A DNA stretch of 64,000 bases from Erythrobasidium yunnanense (GCA_001600175.1 BCJC01000005.1:414471-478470); one strand, 5' to 3'. Positions 43,872 to 54,781 are shown, counted from the stretch's first letter. Made by a program: numbers and translations. Notes: generated by a model not told the origin, from the sequence alone.

Positions 43872-46269
43872 TCAATGTATTTCGGTTCCATATCTTTGCG
43901 TAAGGCTCTTCCAGTCTGGCGACCAAGATCCGCCTGCGTCCGAAAGGGCCGTCAACCCCGCGAAACCATCGCTGGTGTTCGCTCTCCTAGTCTCCGCAGC
44001 TGGATCTTCTAGATGCGGAGGCAAGGAAGGGTAGTCTTCGTTATTTGCTGTGAACACAGCAGACGAGTTGGCTGAATATCGGAAAGGCGAACCTGCTGTT
44101 GATGGCCTTTGCGGAACGTTCGAGACTGGAGGCGGAGTGGGAGTAGCGGAAAGGCCAGATTGTACCAAGGTGTTTTGCATGCCGCGCTTATAGTGCTCGT
44201 ACCCAGAACCGACATTATGGCCGAATGGAGCATCGCCCTCATGACCGGAGTGTGGAGATATAGACGCTGGTAGCGATGTGCCTGGATCAAGCTGTGCGAT
44301 ATGCTCGCCCGCAGCATCCTCTTGTATCGATGGGAAAGCAGGCGACAGACTTGTGAGACTCGGCCTTCTAGCAGCCAAGTAGGACGCCGCTGCAGAAGGC
44401 GGGAATCCAGCGTTCATCGGTGACGTTCCATTCAAGTTGTTCGGCGGTGTCAAGCCCGTAATACCGAACGGATGATGCGGCACCTGATTTGGCGCGGTGG
44501 ATGGCCTTGCATACGAGTTGGGCGAGGGATAGTAGCCATGGTACTGTTGTAGACCTCCAAACATAGGGATCGGTGGCATCGGTCCTGTAGATGGCGGTGT
44601 GACCAGACTTGGCTGAGAGGCGTTTAGAGGTTTTGAGGCATCACTCGAAAGCTGATGCTTGATGACCGAAGAGGCCAGGGAAGGGAGCTGAGGAGCTGAT
44701 TGATTGTGCGAGCCAAGACCTCCTCCTGTACTCGGACGTCTTTCTGCATTGGCATTCTCCTGCTCGTCGCGGTTCGCTTGCGCCTCATATTCCTTCTTCT
44801 TCTGTCGCCACGCTTTGCGGACTTCTTTGAACTCTATGAACAATGAGTCGGATCTTAGTATATTGCATTCGGATGTATAAGCGGAAGCGGCCTCACCTGC
44901 TGGCAGCCTCTTGGGTCCATGTTTTTGCATGCTAACATGCGCATTGAGATGATTTAGGGTACCATATGCCTTGTTACACCCAGGATAGTTGCAGTCGTAC
45001 AGTCTCTCAATCTCTTCGAAGCGTCTTCTAGGTCGCTTCTTCGGCTGACCTGGTGTGGTGATGAAGTTCATGTCCTCGCCTGCTGTTCCAGGGCGCTGCT
45101 GCGATGCCGATCCTCCATTCTGGTACGTATGGCTATTCTGCATATGCTGATAGTCGTTCATTGCTGACTTGCTCCCGTGGAGATCTGAAGCGCCGACCGT
45201 GTTATAGAGGGACGGGTGGCCAATGGAGTATGCATCAGGATGCGCAGTCTGTGTAGAGTAATTCGAGTACATAGATATACCCGTATCCGGGCGCGTATTA
45301 TCACTGGTGCCTGGACGGTAGCGGTCCTCATATTCAGAAGTAGCCGTTCCAGGGCGCACAGAGTAAGAAGTGGAAGGGATAGGCGGAGGTTGATGTGAGA
45401 AGATATCCGAAGACCCAGAAGGTAAGTAGGAAGTAGGGTCTTCTGACAATGTCGGCAATTGCTGAAAGTGTCCGCTTCGCGATGCGGAATTTGGCCCGGC
45501 TCCAGCACCTTGCGAAGGCATGCCTGCCAGAGAAGCGAATTGACGATGTGGCATCCCGAATCCTGCTCCATTGTATGTAGCTGGTGAGAACATGCCGCCA
45601 TGAGCCATATGATGATACCAGCTTGGGTTATTCACACCCGAAGGCGCAGTCATAGGGCGGCTGCATACGAAAGCACATAATTGTTAGCACAACAATCGTG
45701 GTCTATCTGCCGAGCTTTACTCACGTATTTGAGACGTTGTAGGCCTGAAGAGCAGCTTGCGGAATTGGGTAAGTCGCAGAAGGGTAGGGATGGGAATGGC
45801 CGTTCGGAAGCGGATGCGATAGGTTCGCAGACGTAGAGTGACCACTGGAAGTGTGAGAGCCCGATGCTGGCCCAGCGGTATTAATATTGGAGAGACCCGG
45901 TGGTGACGGCAGTGTATAGCCCCAAAGGCCATTTGGCCCACCAGCAGAGCCGGGAGGATTGTATGAAGCTTGCTGTGCTGGTGCTTCTCTGGCAGTATAG
46001 TGCGCAGCCAGATCCAGCGAGGATGAAGGGTTGTGAGGCTGTCGCTTTGCCAGATCTGTCACCGAGCCCGGTCTTGGGTATTCGTAGGAAGAATCATACT
46101 GCGGCTGTTTTCCTGCTCTAACACTACTTTCTGCATCTTGCGAACCAGGACTGAGGCCTTTCCCTGGGTTGGCGGCTGCTCCTGCGGTTGCGGGCCTCGA
46201 GCCTGACATCGATAGGGCGCCCGGCGCAACGCTCGACGGCACCGAGTAGCTGAAGTCTCCCATGTTCAT
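43872..46269 (-). CDS. C2H2-type zinc-finger protein, single finger
   Basis: Probable nuclear regulator of about 750 residues, mostly disordered and rich in Ser, Pro, Tyr, Gly and Gln. It starts at 46269 (MNMGDFSYSVPSSVAPG); the first intron joins YNVSNT to RPMTAPSGVNNPSWYHH. The DNA-binding part is basic (KKRPRRRFEEIERLYDC) followed by one C2H2 finger with a long linker, YDCNYPGCNKAYGTLNHLNAHVSMQKHGPKR, and then EFKEVRKAWRQKKKEYEAQ, a basic helix. This finger plus EFKE-helix layout is widely conserved in fungi but its targets are not known to me. The intron at 44834-44896 is 63 bases and stop-free, so it is easily missed; removing it joins GPKRLPA to EFKEVRKAW. Divergent from the second DMT transporter. 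Confidence 0.75.
44834..44896 (-). other. Stop-free 63-base intron in the single-finger C2H2 gene
   Basis: Donor GTGAGG, acceptor TCATAG, 3n length with no stop. The residues it would encode break the conserved finger-to-helix spacing. Confidence 0.65.
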
Positions 46270-46788
46270 ATTGAAGTACGTCGCTACGTGTATTCAGCGA
46301 CGGTACTTGCGAGCTTTTCGTTCGTTTCCGGGAGCTTTATGACAGCCAGACGAGCCAGCAAGAACCAGCGAAAGCACCAAGGAGCAGAGCGTCGGGACAG
46401 CCGTCCAGGATGGGAACAAACAAAGAGTCGCAGTGCGCTGTGCTCCTGATGCCTTGCGCCTTGGTATAATGCGCAAATCACGAAACGGGCATGCGGGCGG
46501 CAGCGAGATGTGACGATGATGGTACGAGGTGAAGGAAGTTGCAATTAATGAAGAGAACTGGGCTGATGATTCTACAGCTACAAGGAAGACACCACGGGAT
46601 GGGTGTACGATGACGAAACCGCTGGCCCTTTTCTGCGTTTGACCGTCAAACGTCGGGCTACGGCTCTCCCGGAATCGACTTCGGAGCTTGCACATCTGAC
46701 ACTTCCCAACATGCTATATTGCTGAGGCTTGTGCAGCTACTAACCTCCCATCTTTGTCCTGTCTGGGTCTTCCACCACGCTGTCCGCT
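46270..46788. promoter_or_regulatory. Divergent promoter C2H2 factor / DMT transporter 2
   Basis: About 520 bases between divergent starts. Minus-strand frames here lack family resemblance. No specific element recognised. Confidence 0.4.
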
Positions 46789-48256
46789 ATGCAAGATCCG
46801 TCTAAAGACAGCCTGTATGCGAAATTCAGGATTCGTATGAGCGAGATCTATGAAGATTATACCCCTGCCATCATGATGTCTACCGGCTCCGTTAGTGGAG
46901 CTCTGCGACCTTAGAAAGCGAAGAGACTGACCTTGAGGGGGTTGGCGTACCTAGTGCGCGTTCGCAACTATGGATATGCAGGCCAAGTATCTAATCGATA
47001 TTCGAGGCGTACCGCCTGCACGTACGCCTACCACCTATGTTTTCTAGCGGAAGCAAGCTGATAATGATGTAGCGATCTTGTTCGCCCGGATGTCCGTTAC
47101 AGCCATCATTGCATACCTGTACATGAAGCATACCGGAATGGAAGACCCTTTCCTGGGTCCGAAAGGAGTACGAACATGGCTACTCGTCCGTGGCATCGTT
47201 GGCGGATTCGGCGTCTTCATGTTCTATAGCGGCTTGCATTGGCTGCAGCTGGGCGATGCTCTTTCAATCTGGTTCACCAGCCCTCTCATGGGTGCGTTCA
47301 GCCTTTGCACCTCGAGCAGTCACCCAGTCGCTAAGTCTCACTTGATGTAGTTGGCATACTGTCCGCTCTCTTCTTGGCAGAACCGTTTACACGATTCCAA
47401 TGGATATGCGCAGCCATCTCCATGTGTGGAGTATTACTTGTCACAGAGCCGCCTTTTCTGTTTGGCTCCGACAGTACCGACAAAGTCCTTCCGAACCAAG
47501 CTCTCGGATTTTTCTATGCTATAACTGCCACTATCACTGGCTCAATATCTTTCGTGGTCCTGCGGCATATAGGGAGCAAAGCACATCCGCTCTTCTCAGT
47601 ATCATATTTCGGATGGTATGTGACTATGTATATGCTTCATTGGTTTGATCAGCTGAGGAAATTCTATAGGTGCACTGCAGCAGTAATGCTCCCAGTCATC
47701 ATTCTGTCGCCTTCGCAAAGGCCAGATCTGTCGAGTCTCGATGCCGTAGCCCTATTGGCTCTAGCTGGGGTCAGCTTTATGGTGAGCAAATAGGTACCGT
47801 CCTCTAGGTATCGAGCTGACCATTCTCTCAGGGCTGGGCAGCTACATATCTGACTAACAGAGGTGAGTCGCCGGTGTTCTAAAACTCTTTGCCCCCTGCT
47901 GACGGCAGCGATATTGCAGCCGTACAATCGGCGAAAGCGGGTCGCACTACCCTGCTTGTGTACACCCAAGTCAGTTCTTTTCAGTATAGAGTCGGTGTGT
48001 AGAGACTACTGATGAATCCTGATCCCTCAAGATACCGCTTGTGGTGCTTTATGGCTACTTCGTCTTCGGCGACGTGATGGACTTCTTCAGTATAGCTGGC
48101 TGCTTCGTGATAGTAGGGTCTGCCGTAGCCGTCACGCTGAAGAAGGAGAAAGAGGTGGGGACGAAAGAAGGACCTGAATATACCGCTTTATCGGACCGCA
48201 TCAGCAACGATGTGGAAGCGACGGGAGACGAAAGATCCAGCATAGACAATGCTTAG
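46789..48256 (+). CDS. DMT-superfamily (EamA-like) transporter, copy 2
   Basis: Paralogue of the transporter at 39.0 kb. A short soluble N-terminus (MQDPSKDSLYAKFRIRMSEIYEDYTPAIMMSTG) leads into small exons encoding CAFATMDMQAKYLI. Conserved segments: FARMSVTAIIAYLYMKHTG, VRGIVGGFGVFMFYSGLHWLQLGDALSIWFTSPLM, LFLAEPFTRFQWICAAISMCGVLLVTEPPFLFG, GFFYAITATITGSISFVVLRHIG, and IPLVVLYGYFVFGDVMDFFSIAGCFVIVGSAVAVTLKK. Matching motifs (FYSxLHWLxLGxAxSxW, EPFTRFxW) show common origin with copy 1 but substantial divergence. It ends convergently with the molybdopterin oxidoreductase. The substrate is not readable. Confidence 0.8.
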
Positions 48257-48604
48257 GCGGTAGCGTTTACCACAGCGCATTTGGTTGTTGGCTTGTAGCA
48301 TTTTTCTTTTCAAAGTATACGACTCTCTATAAAATACAGACCGCTGTCCCAACTTATTTATATGCCGTATCGAGACTTCCGTGTCTACCCGGACTGCAAT
48401 TTGACGTGCTTCGTTCCTTCGCTTACAGATCGCCGGATGCTTCGAGAGCAGGCACGATAAGCAGCTATTGCAGGCAAAGCATGTCAGTTGTATCCGCTTC
48501 CAACCAAAAAGATATGCATACCTGAGGTCCTCTGACTTTGATTCTAGAAGCGCCGACGAGAGAGATGTCTCAGCTCTATTCCCTGCCCCATAATGAGAAA
48601 TGCT
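48257..48604. other. Convergent intergenic region, nothing recognised
   Basis: About 350 bases between the stops of DMT transporter 2 and the molybdopterin oxidoreductase. Confidence 0.5.
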
Positions 48605-51600
48605 TACTGTGCTTCGATCCAAGCTTGGATCCTCGCATACTGATCATCAGCGTACTGCACGGCGTTCCCGAAAGCCGTATCATGTAGGGCTTTTCCAGCG
48701 GCCGTAAGAGGTGTCATGTATGATCGGACGGCACAGATCAGGATACTCATGCCTTGAAGATCCATCATGATGCTCATGACGTTTGTCTGATCTTTCCGGT
48801 GCGCAGGGAAGAGTGCTTGTCGGATGTGGACCTGATGAAGCTCGCCATTTTAGCTGGCAATAAGGGACGCGATAAGCGGAATGAACTTTACCATGTGTTT
48901 AGTCAGGGCTTTCTCTTCATTGTCACCATATGTATTAACGAAGCCGAGCATGTGTTTTCGAGCGTCTACCGTTCATGTCAGTACGTAGCCTCGTAGAACT
49001 GAACGCGGAGAGCATACCTTCTTCTAGCTGCAGCAGGACGCCGCTTCCAGTTGAGATCTCGTACTCTGTCGTGGATTTATGCTTGTTCATCATCGTAGTC
49101 GTTACGTCTCTGAAAGTATCGACTGAAGCGTTCCAAAGGCCAATGAAGTCTTCCATGTGTCGCTTTCGACCTTCCTTCTCGATGGCTCTCAGATGAGCAC
49201 CTTCAGCTCGCTCGACTGCTCGTCCGATAGCTTGCGTCTGCTTTTCGTGGATGTGCACCTCGCCTTGAGCGCACTTCTCGATCTTGACTGCACCACCCTT
49301 GAAGTACGGCTGTTTGCTGATGGGGTCCTGTGATAGCATACTTTTAGTATCAAGCTGCCTGACATACGGACTGTGTTCGCATACCCATCCAGATCGTGTA
49401 AGCTCGTTCGCCGCTTGCGAACGACCGTTGATTTCCGCCGCATCCCAAGTACCGAAGTGAAAGGGAACTGCATACATCATCAGTCGACTCTTCCTTCAGA
49501 AACTGATTCTCCGAGTTGACCACTCACTAAAGATCTGTCCGACCTCGATATTGCCGATGTTTGCGGGTAGCTGTACTTCTCCGTGTCTAGATTTGACGAC
49601 GACATGTTCTCCATCTTTGATGTCCATTCTTTTAGCGTCCTCTTCGTTAATTTGGATCCAGCATTCAGGCATGGCGTCGTGGAGCTTCTGTACTCGACCC
49701 GTCTTGGTTCTAGTATGCCAGTCTATAGAAGGATGCAAGATCAGTGGACGGCCATTGAGGTGAAGGGCGGCAATACGCACGATGAACACGTCGGCCAGTC
49801 GAGAGCGCGAAGGGGTACTCCTCATTCGGCATCTCATCAGAAGCTCGGAAGTGAGCGGCTTTCAAGATAGCTTTTCCATTAGGGTTGAGCTTCTTGTATT
49901 GAGGAAGGGAAAGAGCTGTGCCAGTCTCTAAGTCCGAAGTCCATGTTTGGCACTGTGAGCGTATACAAGCTTGATTCAGCTGACTATTTGTGTAGGGTGG
50001 GTCGAATAGCAACTTACGATGTCTTCCTTGGTCGAGAAGACTCCGCCGGTGTATAGACGCTCTGTGCCCTTTGGACTAGTCAACTCATTACAGGGCCATT
50101 GGATGCCATTTGCGCCGCGAAGCTTAGGATAGCTCAAGCTAGTAAAGTCCAGTATCAGCATGCTTCTATCCTCAGAAATCTCCTGTCTGCTTTGTGGAAA
50201 CCCACCCTGAATAATCACAAAGCGTATTTTCGCTCATCTTCCTCCAGACCTCAAAAGCCTCTTCAGAAGTTTTCCAATGCACCAGTGGTTTCCCATCTTT
50301 GTCAACAAACTCCATGCGCGTAGCGTAGTCTACCCAGATATCGAGGTCGCTCTTCGCTTCTCCGGGTGGATCGATGGCTTTTCCGGAGAGATGGACGGTA
50401 CGGTCGACATTTGTGTAGCAGCCATCTTTCTCGCCCCATCTGCAGATCACCGTTATGATTAGGTATGTTCCGCACGCTCGAGAGAAAAAGACGCTCACCC
50501 AGCTGCTGGCAGCACGACATCCGCAAGTGCGGTCGTCTCGTTACTGGACACAAACGGAATTAGCCATTTCTCTCTTCGACAGAGAATCAAGACTTACGGA
50601 AAGATATCCTGCGCTACGACAAACATGTTCGGCTGAGTCAAGATACCTCTAATCCTCTCGAGCTGGGGTAGGGAAACAGCAGGGTTTGTACCCGAGATCC
50701 AGAGCATTTCGATACTTCCATCTTGCATGTAGTTGAGCAGGTCATTGATGTTTGTAGGCTGGGCGTGGTGCGGTAGTTTGTCGACATCGATATTCCATGC
50801 TTTGGCGAGCTGCGTTTGTCCAAGCAGGTATACTCATTAGCAAGGGATTCTCTCAATGTAAGAGCGAAGTGTGCGTACTGATCTCATATGGTCCATATTC
50901 TGGAAATTCCTGAATGCTGGATATTCGCCATCGCAGCCCGTTTCTCTATTATTCTGTGCCGTCGGCTGTCCATTCATTTGCAGTACTCCCGCGCCGGGTT
51001 TTCCAATCATTCCTCTTATCAGATTGATATTATTGATCGCACACGCAGATGCTGTAGCTTGGTTCGACTGGTAGATGCCCTGCAGGGCAGTAGATACGAG
51101 TCTCTTGCATGTTCCGAGTATCTCAGCGGCCGCTTCGAGCTCAGTAGGTAAGACGCCTGAGATCTCTTCTACGTAGTCGGGGGTGTATTTGTCAACTACC
51201 GCTTTCAAATTCTCGAATTCGATAACGCTAGCGTCGATGAAAGATTGGTCGTACCACCCATTCTTGATGATCAACCGTTGGAGACCATTCAGGACGGCTA
51301 AGTTCGTGCCGATGCGCGGTTTCAGGTGAATAGTCGCTTCTTTGCCTACGCTGGTCGTGCGTGGGTCCATTACGACGAGTTTAGGTGCATCTTTGTGCTT
51401 GAGTCGATCGAGCATGCGAGCCCAGAGAACCGTTCCAGTAGCACCTGTTGCGAGTATTAGCTAACAGCAATGGCGATCGCGTGTGAAGAGCTTGCCTGGG
51501 TTGTGTCCAGCGATGAAGAGACAGTCGCACATGTCGATATCTGCATAACTTCCAGGCTGTCCATCTGCTCCAAACGATTCTCTCATAGAAGCAGCGGCCG

Positions 51601-52293
51601 TAGCTGTACAGAGTCTGGTATTTCCATCCATATGAAGCGTTCCGAGACCTGCAAGTATACCCACATCAGTATTCTTTCCACCTGTCTCATTGATGAGTTG
51701 GGCTCACCGGCTTTCCCGACCACTGCTAGCGTTAGGTATTCTTCGAGGAAGAGCTGGCCAGAGGTATAGAATGCAATACCGTGTGCTGTCAGGCGTTTCT
51801 GTACGTCTTTTGTCTGAGCAACGATGAGTGACATCGCTTCTTCCCATGTTGCGCGCTCCAGTTCTCCCGTTTCTTTATTTCGAATTTGCTAGATCCGCAC
51901 GAATCAGATTACAGTAACGAGATAGTCAGGGAAGAAAAGAAAGCTTACAGGGTATAGCAGCCTGTCCTTCGATGCCATAGACTGCCAGGCGTACATTCCT
52001 TTCGGGCCCAATCTTCCTTTATTGACACGATCGTGTTCTCTTCCTCGTACACCGACGACTGCGTTTACAAAACCACACATCAGCTTGATCCTCTTCCCCT
52101 GACACCATATGCAATAAGTGGAAACGCACTCTTGCCATCTTTGACACCGATATCGACACCGCATCCTATTGAGCAGGATATGCAAGCTGATGATACCCAT
52201 TTGTCGGGCGTATCTACGAGCTGCTCATCTACCCTCGAAGGCCAGGCGCCCGAGCCGGTATAAGGCGTTCTTTCTCCCCATAAATCGTTGCAG
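48605..52293 (-). CDS. Molybdopterin (bis-MGD) oxidoreductase, DMSO reductase family, nitrate reductase/formate dehydrogenase-like
   Basis: Large catalytic molybdoenzyme, over 900 residues across roughly fourteen exons. In order: LWGERTPYTGSGAWPSRVDEQL; a cysteine cluster SACISCSIGCGVDIGVKDGK; RVNKGRLGPKGMYAWQ; WEEAMSLIV; GIAFYTSGQLFLEEYLTLAVVGKAG; MDGNTRLCTATAAASMRESFG, whose Cys aligns with the molybdenum ligand of nitrate reductases; CDCLFIAGHNP; APKLVVMDPRTTSVGKEATIHL; INLIRGMIGKPGAGVLQMNGQPTAQNNRETG; FVVAQDIFPNETTALADVVLPAAG joined to WGEKDGCYTNVDRTVHLSG, a classic family signature; and the C-terminal Molydop_binding domain VVVKSRHGEVQLPANI to FHFGTWDAAEINGRSQAANELTRSGWDPISKQPYFKGGAVKIEK. 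A helical tail of unknown role follows. The fourth Fe-S cysteine is Gly (GRLGPKG). The 5' exon with the start codon is not resolved. Electron donor and substrate are unknown; nitrate reduction or formate oxidation are the leading options. Confidence 0.88.
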
Positions 52294-52935
52294 CTGGAAC
52301 GTCACACACAAGGGAGATGGAAGGAAGGGTAGGAAGGAAGCAAAGTGAGGGTATATCAGTATGAAAGCTTCAATATAACGTGTGCCATGGAGAGCTTCTT
52401 GAAGACCTCTTCTATATATAGCGGAGAGTTGTCTTGACTGACGCATTTCTCGACTCTTTGTACGATGGCCCTATCTCTGACGGGTTGACGCGATGGACGG
52501 GAGCTCCTTTGGGCATCGTAGTAGAACTCTGGAATGACCTTGGAATTGTCAGAAGCGAAAGCTGCCAGCGAATGAGAGCGCATGCGATAGGCCGGTTTCG
52601 TCGATCAGGTCAGCCATGAGCAAGGGATCTGCGAGGCACCAAGGTGTAACAGCAGAGTGAAGTGTCGTGCTTTGGCGGCGGTACAAGAAGCAGTTCAGAG
52701 CATTTAATTGCAATGTCTTTGTGCAGCTTTGAAGAATCAGTTGGCGCAATCTCGATGCAGAAGAAAGAAAAGGCGAAAGGAAAGCTCCTAGACGGGAAGA
52801 AATGCATTACCGCAAAGCAACAAGCAGTACATATTCCCAGTCCAGTGCACTGGTCTATCCTCCTGCATTCCTCGTTGTCTCGCTAGCTCTGCGATTCTCT
52901 CCCTCCAGCTGGTCAGGCTACGGTGAGAAGACCGT
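52294..52935. other. Upstream region of the oxidoreductase and 3' region of ubiquitin-S31
   Basis: About 640 bases. On the minus strand a TATATATA box lies at 52413-52420, about 120 bases before the first certain codon of the oxidoreductase. The missing first exon is probably here; an ATG at 52369 follows the TATA box but its downstream frame does not join by an obvious splice. Confidence 0.45.
52413..52420 (-). promoter_or_regulatory. Candidate TATA box of the molybdopterin oxidoreductase
   Basis: TATATATA within GCTATATATAGAAG on the minus strand, upstream of the coding start region. Confidence 0.4.
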
Positions 52936-53702
52936 CTATGCCTTAGGAGGCTTGGTGCCAGCCTCAAACTTGTAGGTGAGACCGCATTTACCGCAGTACT
53001 GTCTGTCCGAGTGCCATGCCATAAAGACACCAGCTCCGCAAGTCTCTGCTGGGCATTCTCTCCTTAGACGCTTGATCTTGCCGTCGCTGTCTACCTTGTA
53101 GTACTTGAGGATGCTCATCTTGACCTGTTAATCCACACAACGAGAATTCAATCAGCATCGTACCTCCTGTGAGGGGAGAGAGAGAGTGTTGAAGTTATGC
53201 CGCACCTTCTTTCGCTTGTGCTTAATCTTCTTGGGTGTAGTGTATGTCTTCTTCTTTCTCTTCTTGGCACCACCTCGCAGACGGAGTACCAAGTGTAAGG
53301 TAGACTCCTTCTGGATGTTGTAGTCGGAGAGGGTTCGTCCATCCTCGAGCTGTTTGCCAGCGAAGATGAGACGCTGTTGGTCGGGTGGGATGCTGCGGAA
53401 CCACATTCTGTTTACTATTCTGTCCATATATGATGCTGGTTGTGTCCTGCTCACCCCTCCTTGTCCTGGATCTTGCTCTTTACGGCATCGATGGTGTCGG
53501 ACGACTCAACCTCCTGCAAACCAGCGGGGATTCATTCAGCATGTTGTAACATCTTGAACAGAGTGTACAGGCGCAGCATACGAGGGTGATGGTCTTGCCC
53601 GTGAGGGTCTTTACGAAGCTGCATAATCATCGACAAATCTGATCAGAATTCCTTGGTTCTTTCGCTGGTGGCCATGATGTTGAATGCTGCCCACATCTGC
53701 AT
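52936..53702 (-). CDS. UBI3: Ubiquitin-40S ribosomal protein S31 (S27a) fusion
   Basis: Precursor cleaved after Gly-Gly to give ubiquitin and small-subunit protein eS31. The first exon is only eight bases, ATGCAGAT at 53702-53695, spliced to C TTC GTA AAG ACC to give [16 protein letters not shown] second intron follows TITL. The next exon reads [20 protein letters not shown], and another gives [41 protein letters not shown] followed by [21 protein letters not shown]. The last exon encodes [51 protein letters not shown], with the four zinc-binding cysteines. The protein is normal in length. It is divergent from RPL37. Confidence 0.95.
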
Positions 53703-53982
53703 GATGGATCCTCTCTAACGATAGATTATCGCTTCCTTGAGTGGGTTGCAGAACAGAGTTGAGAGTCTGTCCTTCTCCTCCCCCTCCAAGAATTCCTTCC
53801 AAAATTCTTCAAGTTTCTTTTCCGCGCGCAAAGGGGCAAGTTTGAGGAGCAGGGACTTGGGTTTAGAAGGAACACCAGTCAACAAAGGTGAGCAGCCATT
53901 CTACGACGATATATACAAGATACGGAATCCATTCTGACAGCTCGACACTCGTCTTGTTTCTGCGCTTTTCCAGCTATCCGCC
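53703..53982. promoter_or_regulatory. Bidirectional ribosomal protein promoter (UBI3 / RPL37)
   Basis: 280 bases between start codons of two ribosomal protein genes. It has pyrimidine tracts on the plus strand (CCTTCTCCTCCCCCTCC near 53770 and CTTCAAGTTTCTTTTCC near 53805) and a TATATA at 53911-53916. Confidence 0.5.
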
Positions 53983-54478
53983 ATGACCAAGGGAACGGTG
54001 AGCAGCGACATGCATGGATTGAAGGGAGATATAGCATGCTGATTTGGTGCATTGATGTCCACAGCAAGCACGCGGAAAGTGCCAGACAAAGACGCACACT
54101 CTGGTAGATCTGGCTTCCATCCTGCAAGAACGCACGTCGAGATACAGCAAAAGCTAACTACGATGTACCGCGCAGTGCCGTCGATGCGGGAAGCGATCAT
54201 TCCACAAGCAACACAAGACATGTGCCGCATGCGGATACCCTGCTGCAAAACTACGCTCGTACGAATGGGGCCAGAAGGCTAAGCGCAGAAAGACGACTGG
54301 AACTGGAAAAATGAGCTACCTGAAGGTGCATAGACGACGCCCAACACAATCAAGATGATACGAGTATGCTAATGTGAACAATGTGCGCCCGCAGCACGTC
54401 TCGAGACGATTCAAGAACGGCTTCAGAGAGGGAACAACTGCTACCCGCAAAACAAAGTCGACCACCTCGGACGCATAG
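53983..54478 (+). CDS. RPL37: 60S ribosomal protein L37 (eL37)
   Basis: Zinc-finger protein of the large subunit. Exon 1 encodes MTKGT. The following exons give [13 protein letters not shown], then [50 protein letters not shown] with the CxxC...CxxC zinc site, and [27 protein letters not shown]. Three introns, 90 residues or so, usual length. The second-exon sequence is somewhat unusual for the family (QARGKCQ where SxGKRHN-like sequence is common), but the splice frames agree. Confidence 0.93.
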
Positions 54479-54781
54479 ACGATGCATCAGTCAGGCCTTG
54501 TCTTGTTGGAAAGAGAGGAGCGAGCTATTCTATGAGTGGGCAGAGATGCGATATGCTGTCAGGCTCGGCAGTGGAAGATGGAACTATTGCAAATTTGCGA
54601 AGAGATCAGCTAGCAGAAGAAATGGTATCATCAGCATGTGAAGGAGAGAGAGAGAAATGCTGCCCGAATCGTCAATCTTGTTACGCTACCCTTTCTTTAT
54701 CCTTTTCCATCCTCGAAAAATGCAGCAATCGCATCGCTGCTTTGTCACACTTTTACTTCTTTCTTTTCAGACTGACTTTGA

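Noticed and set aside
46294-46695. 133-codon minus-strand frame before the single-finger C2H2 gene
   Set aside because: No family resemblance; lies in the divergent promoter region.
42623-52293. Bacterial contamination or chimeric assembly as source of MobA and the molybdoenzyme
   Set aside because: Both genes contain several short GT-AG introns that restore conserved motifs exactly, and they lie among ordinary fungal genes.
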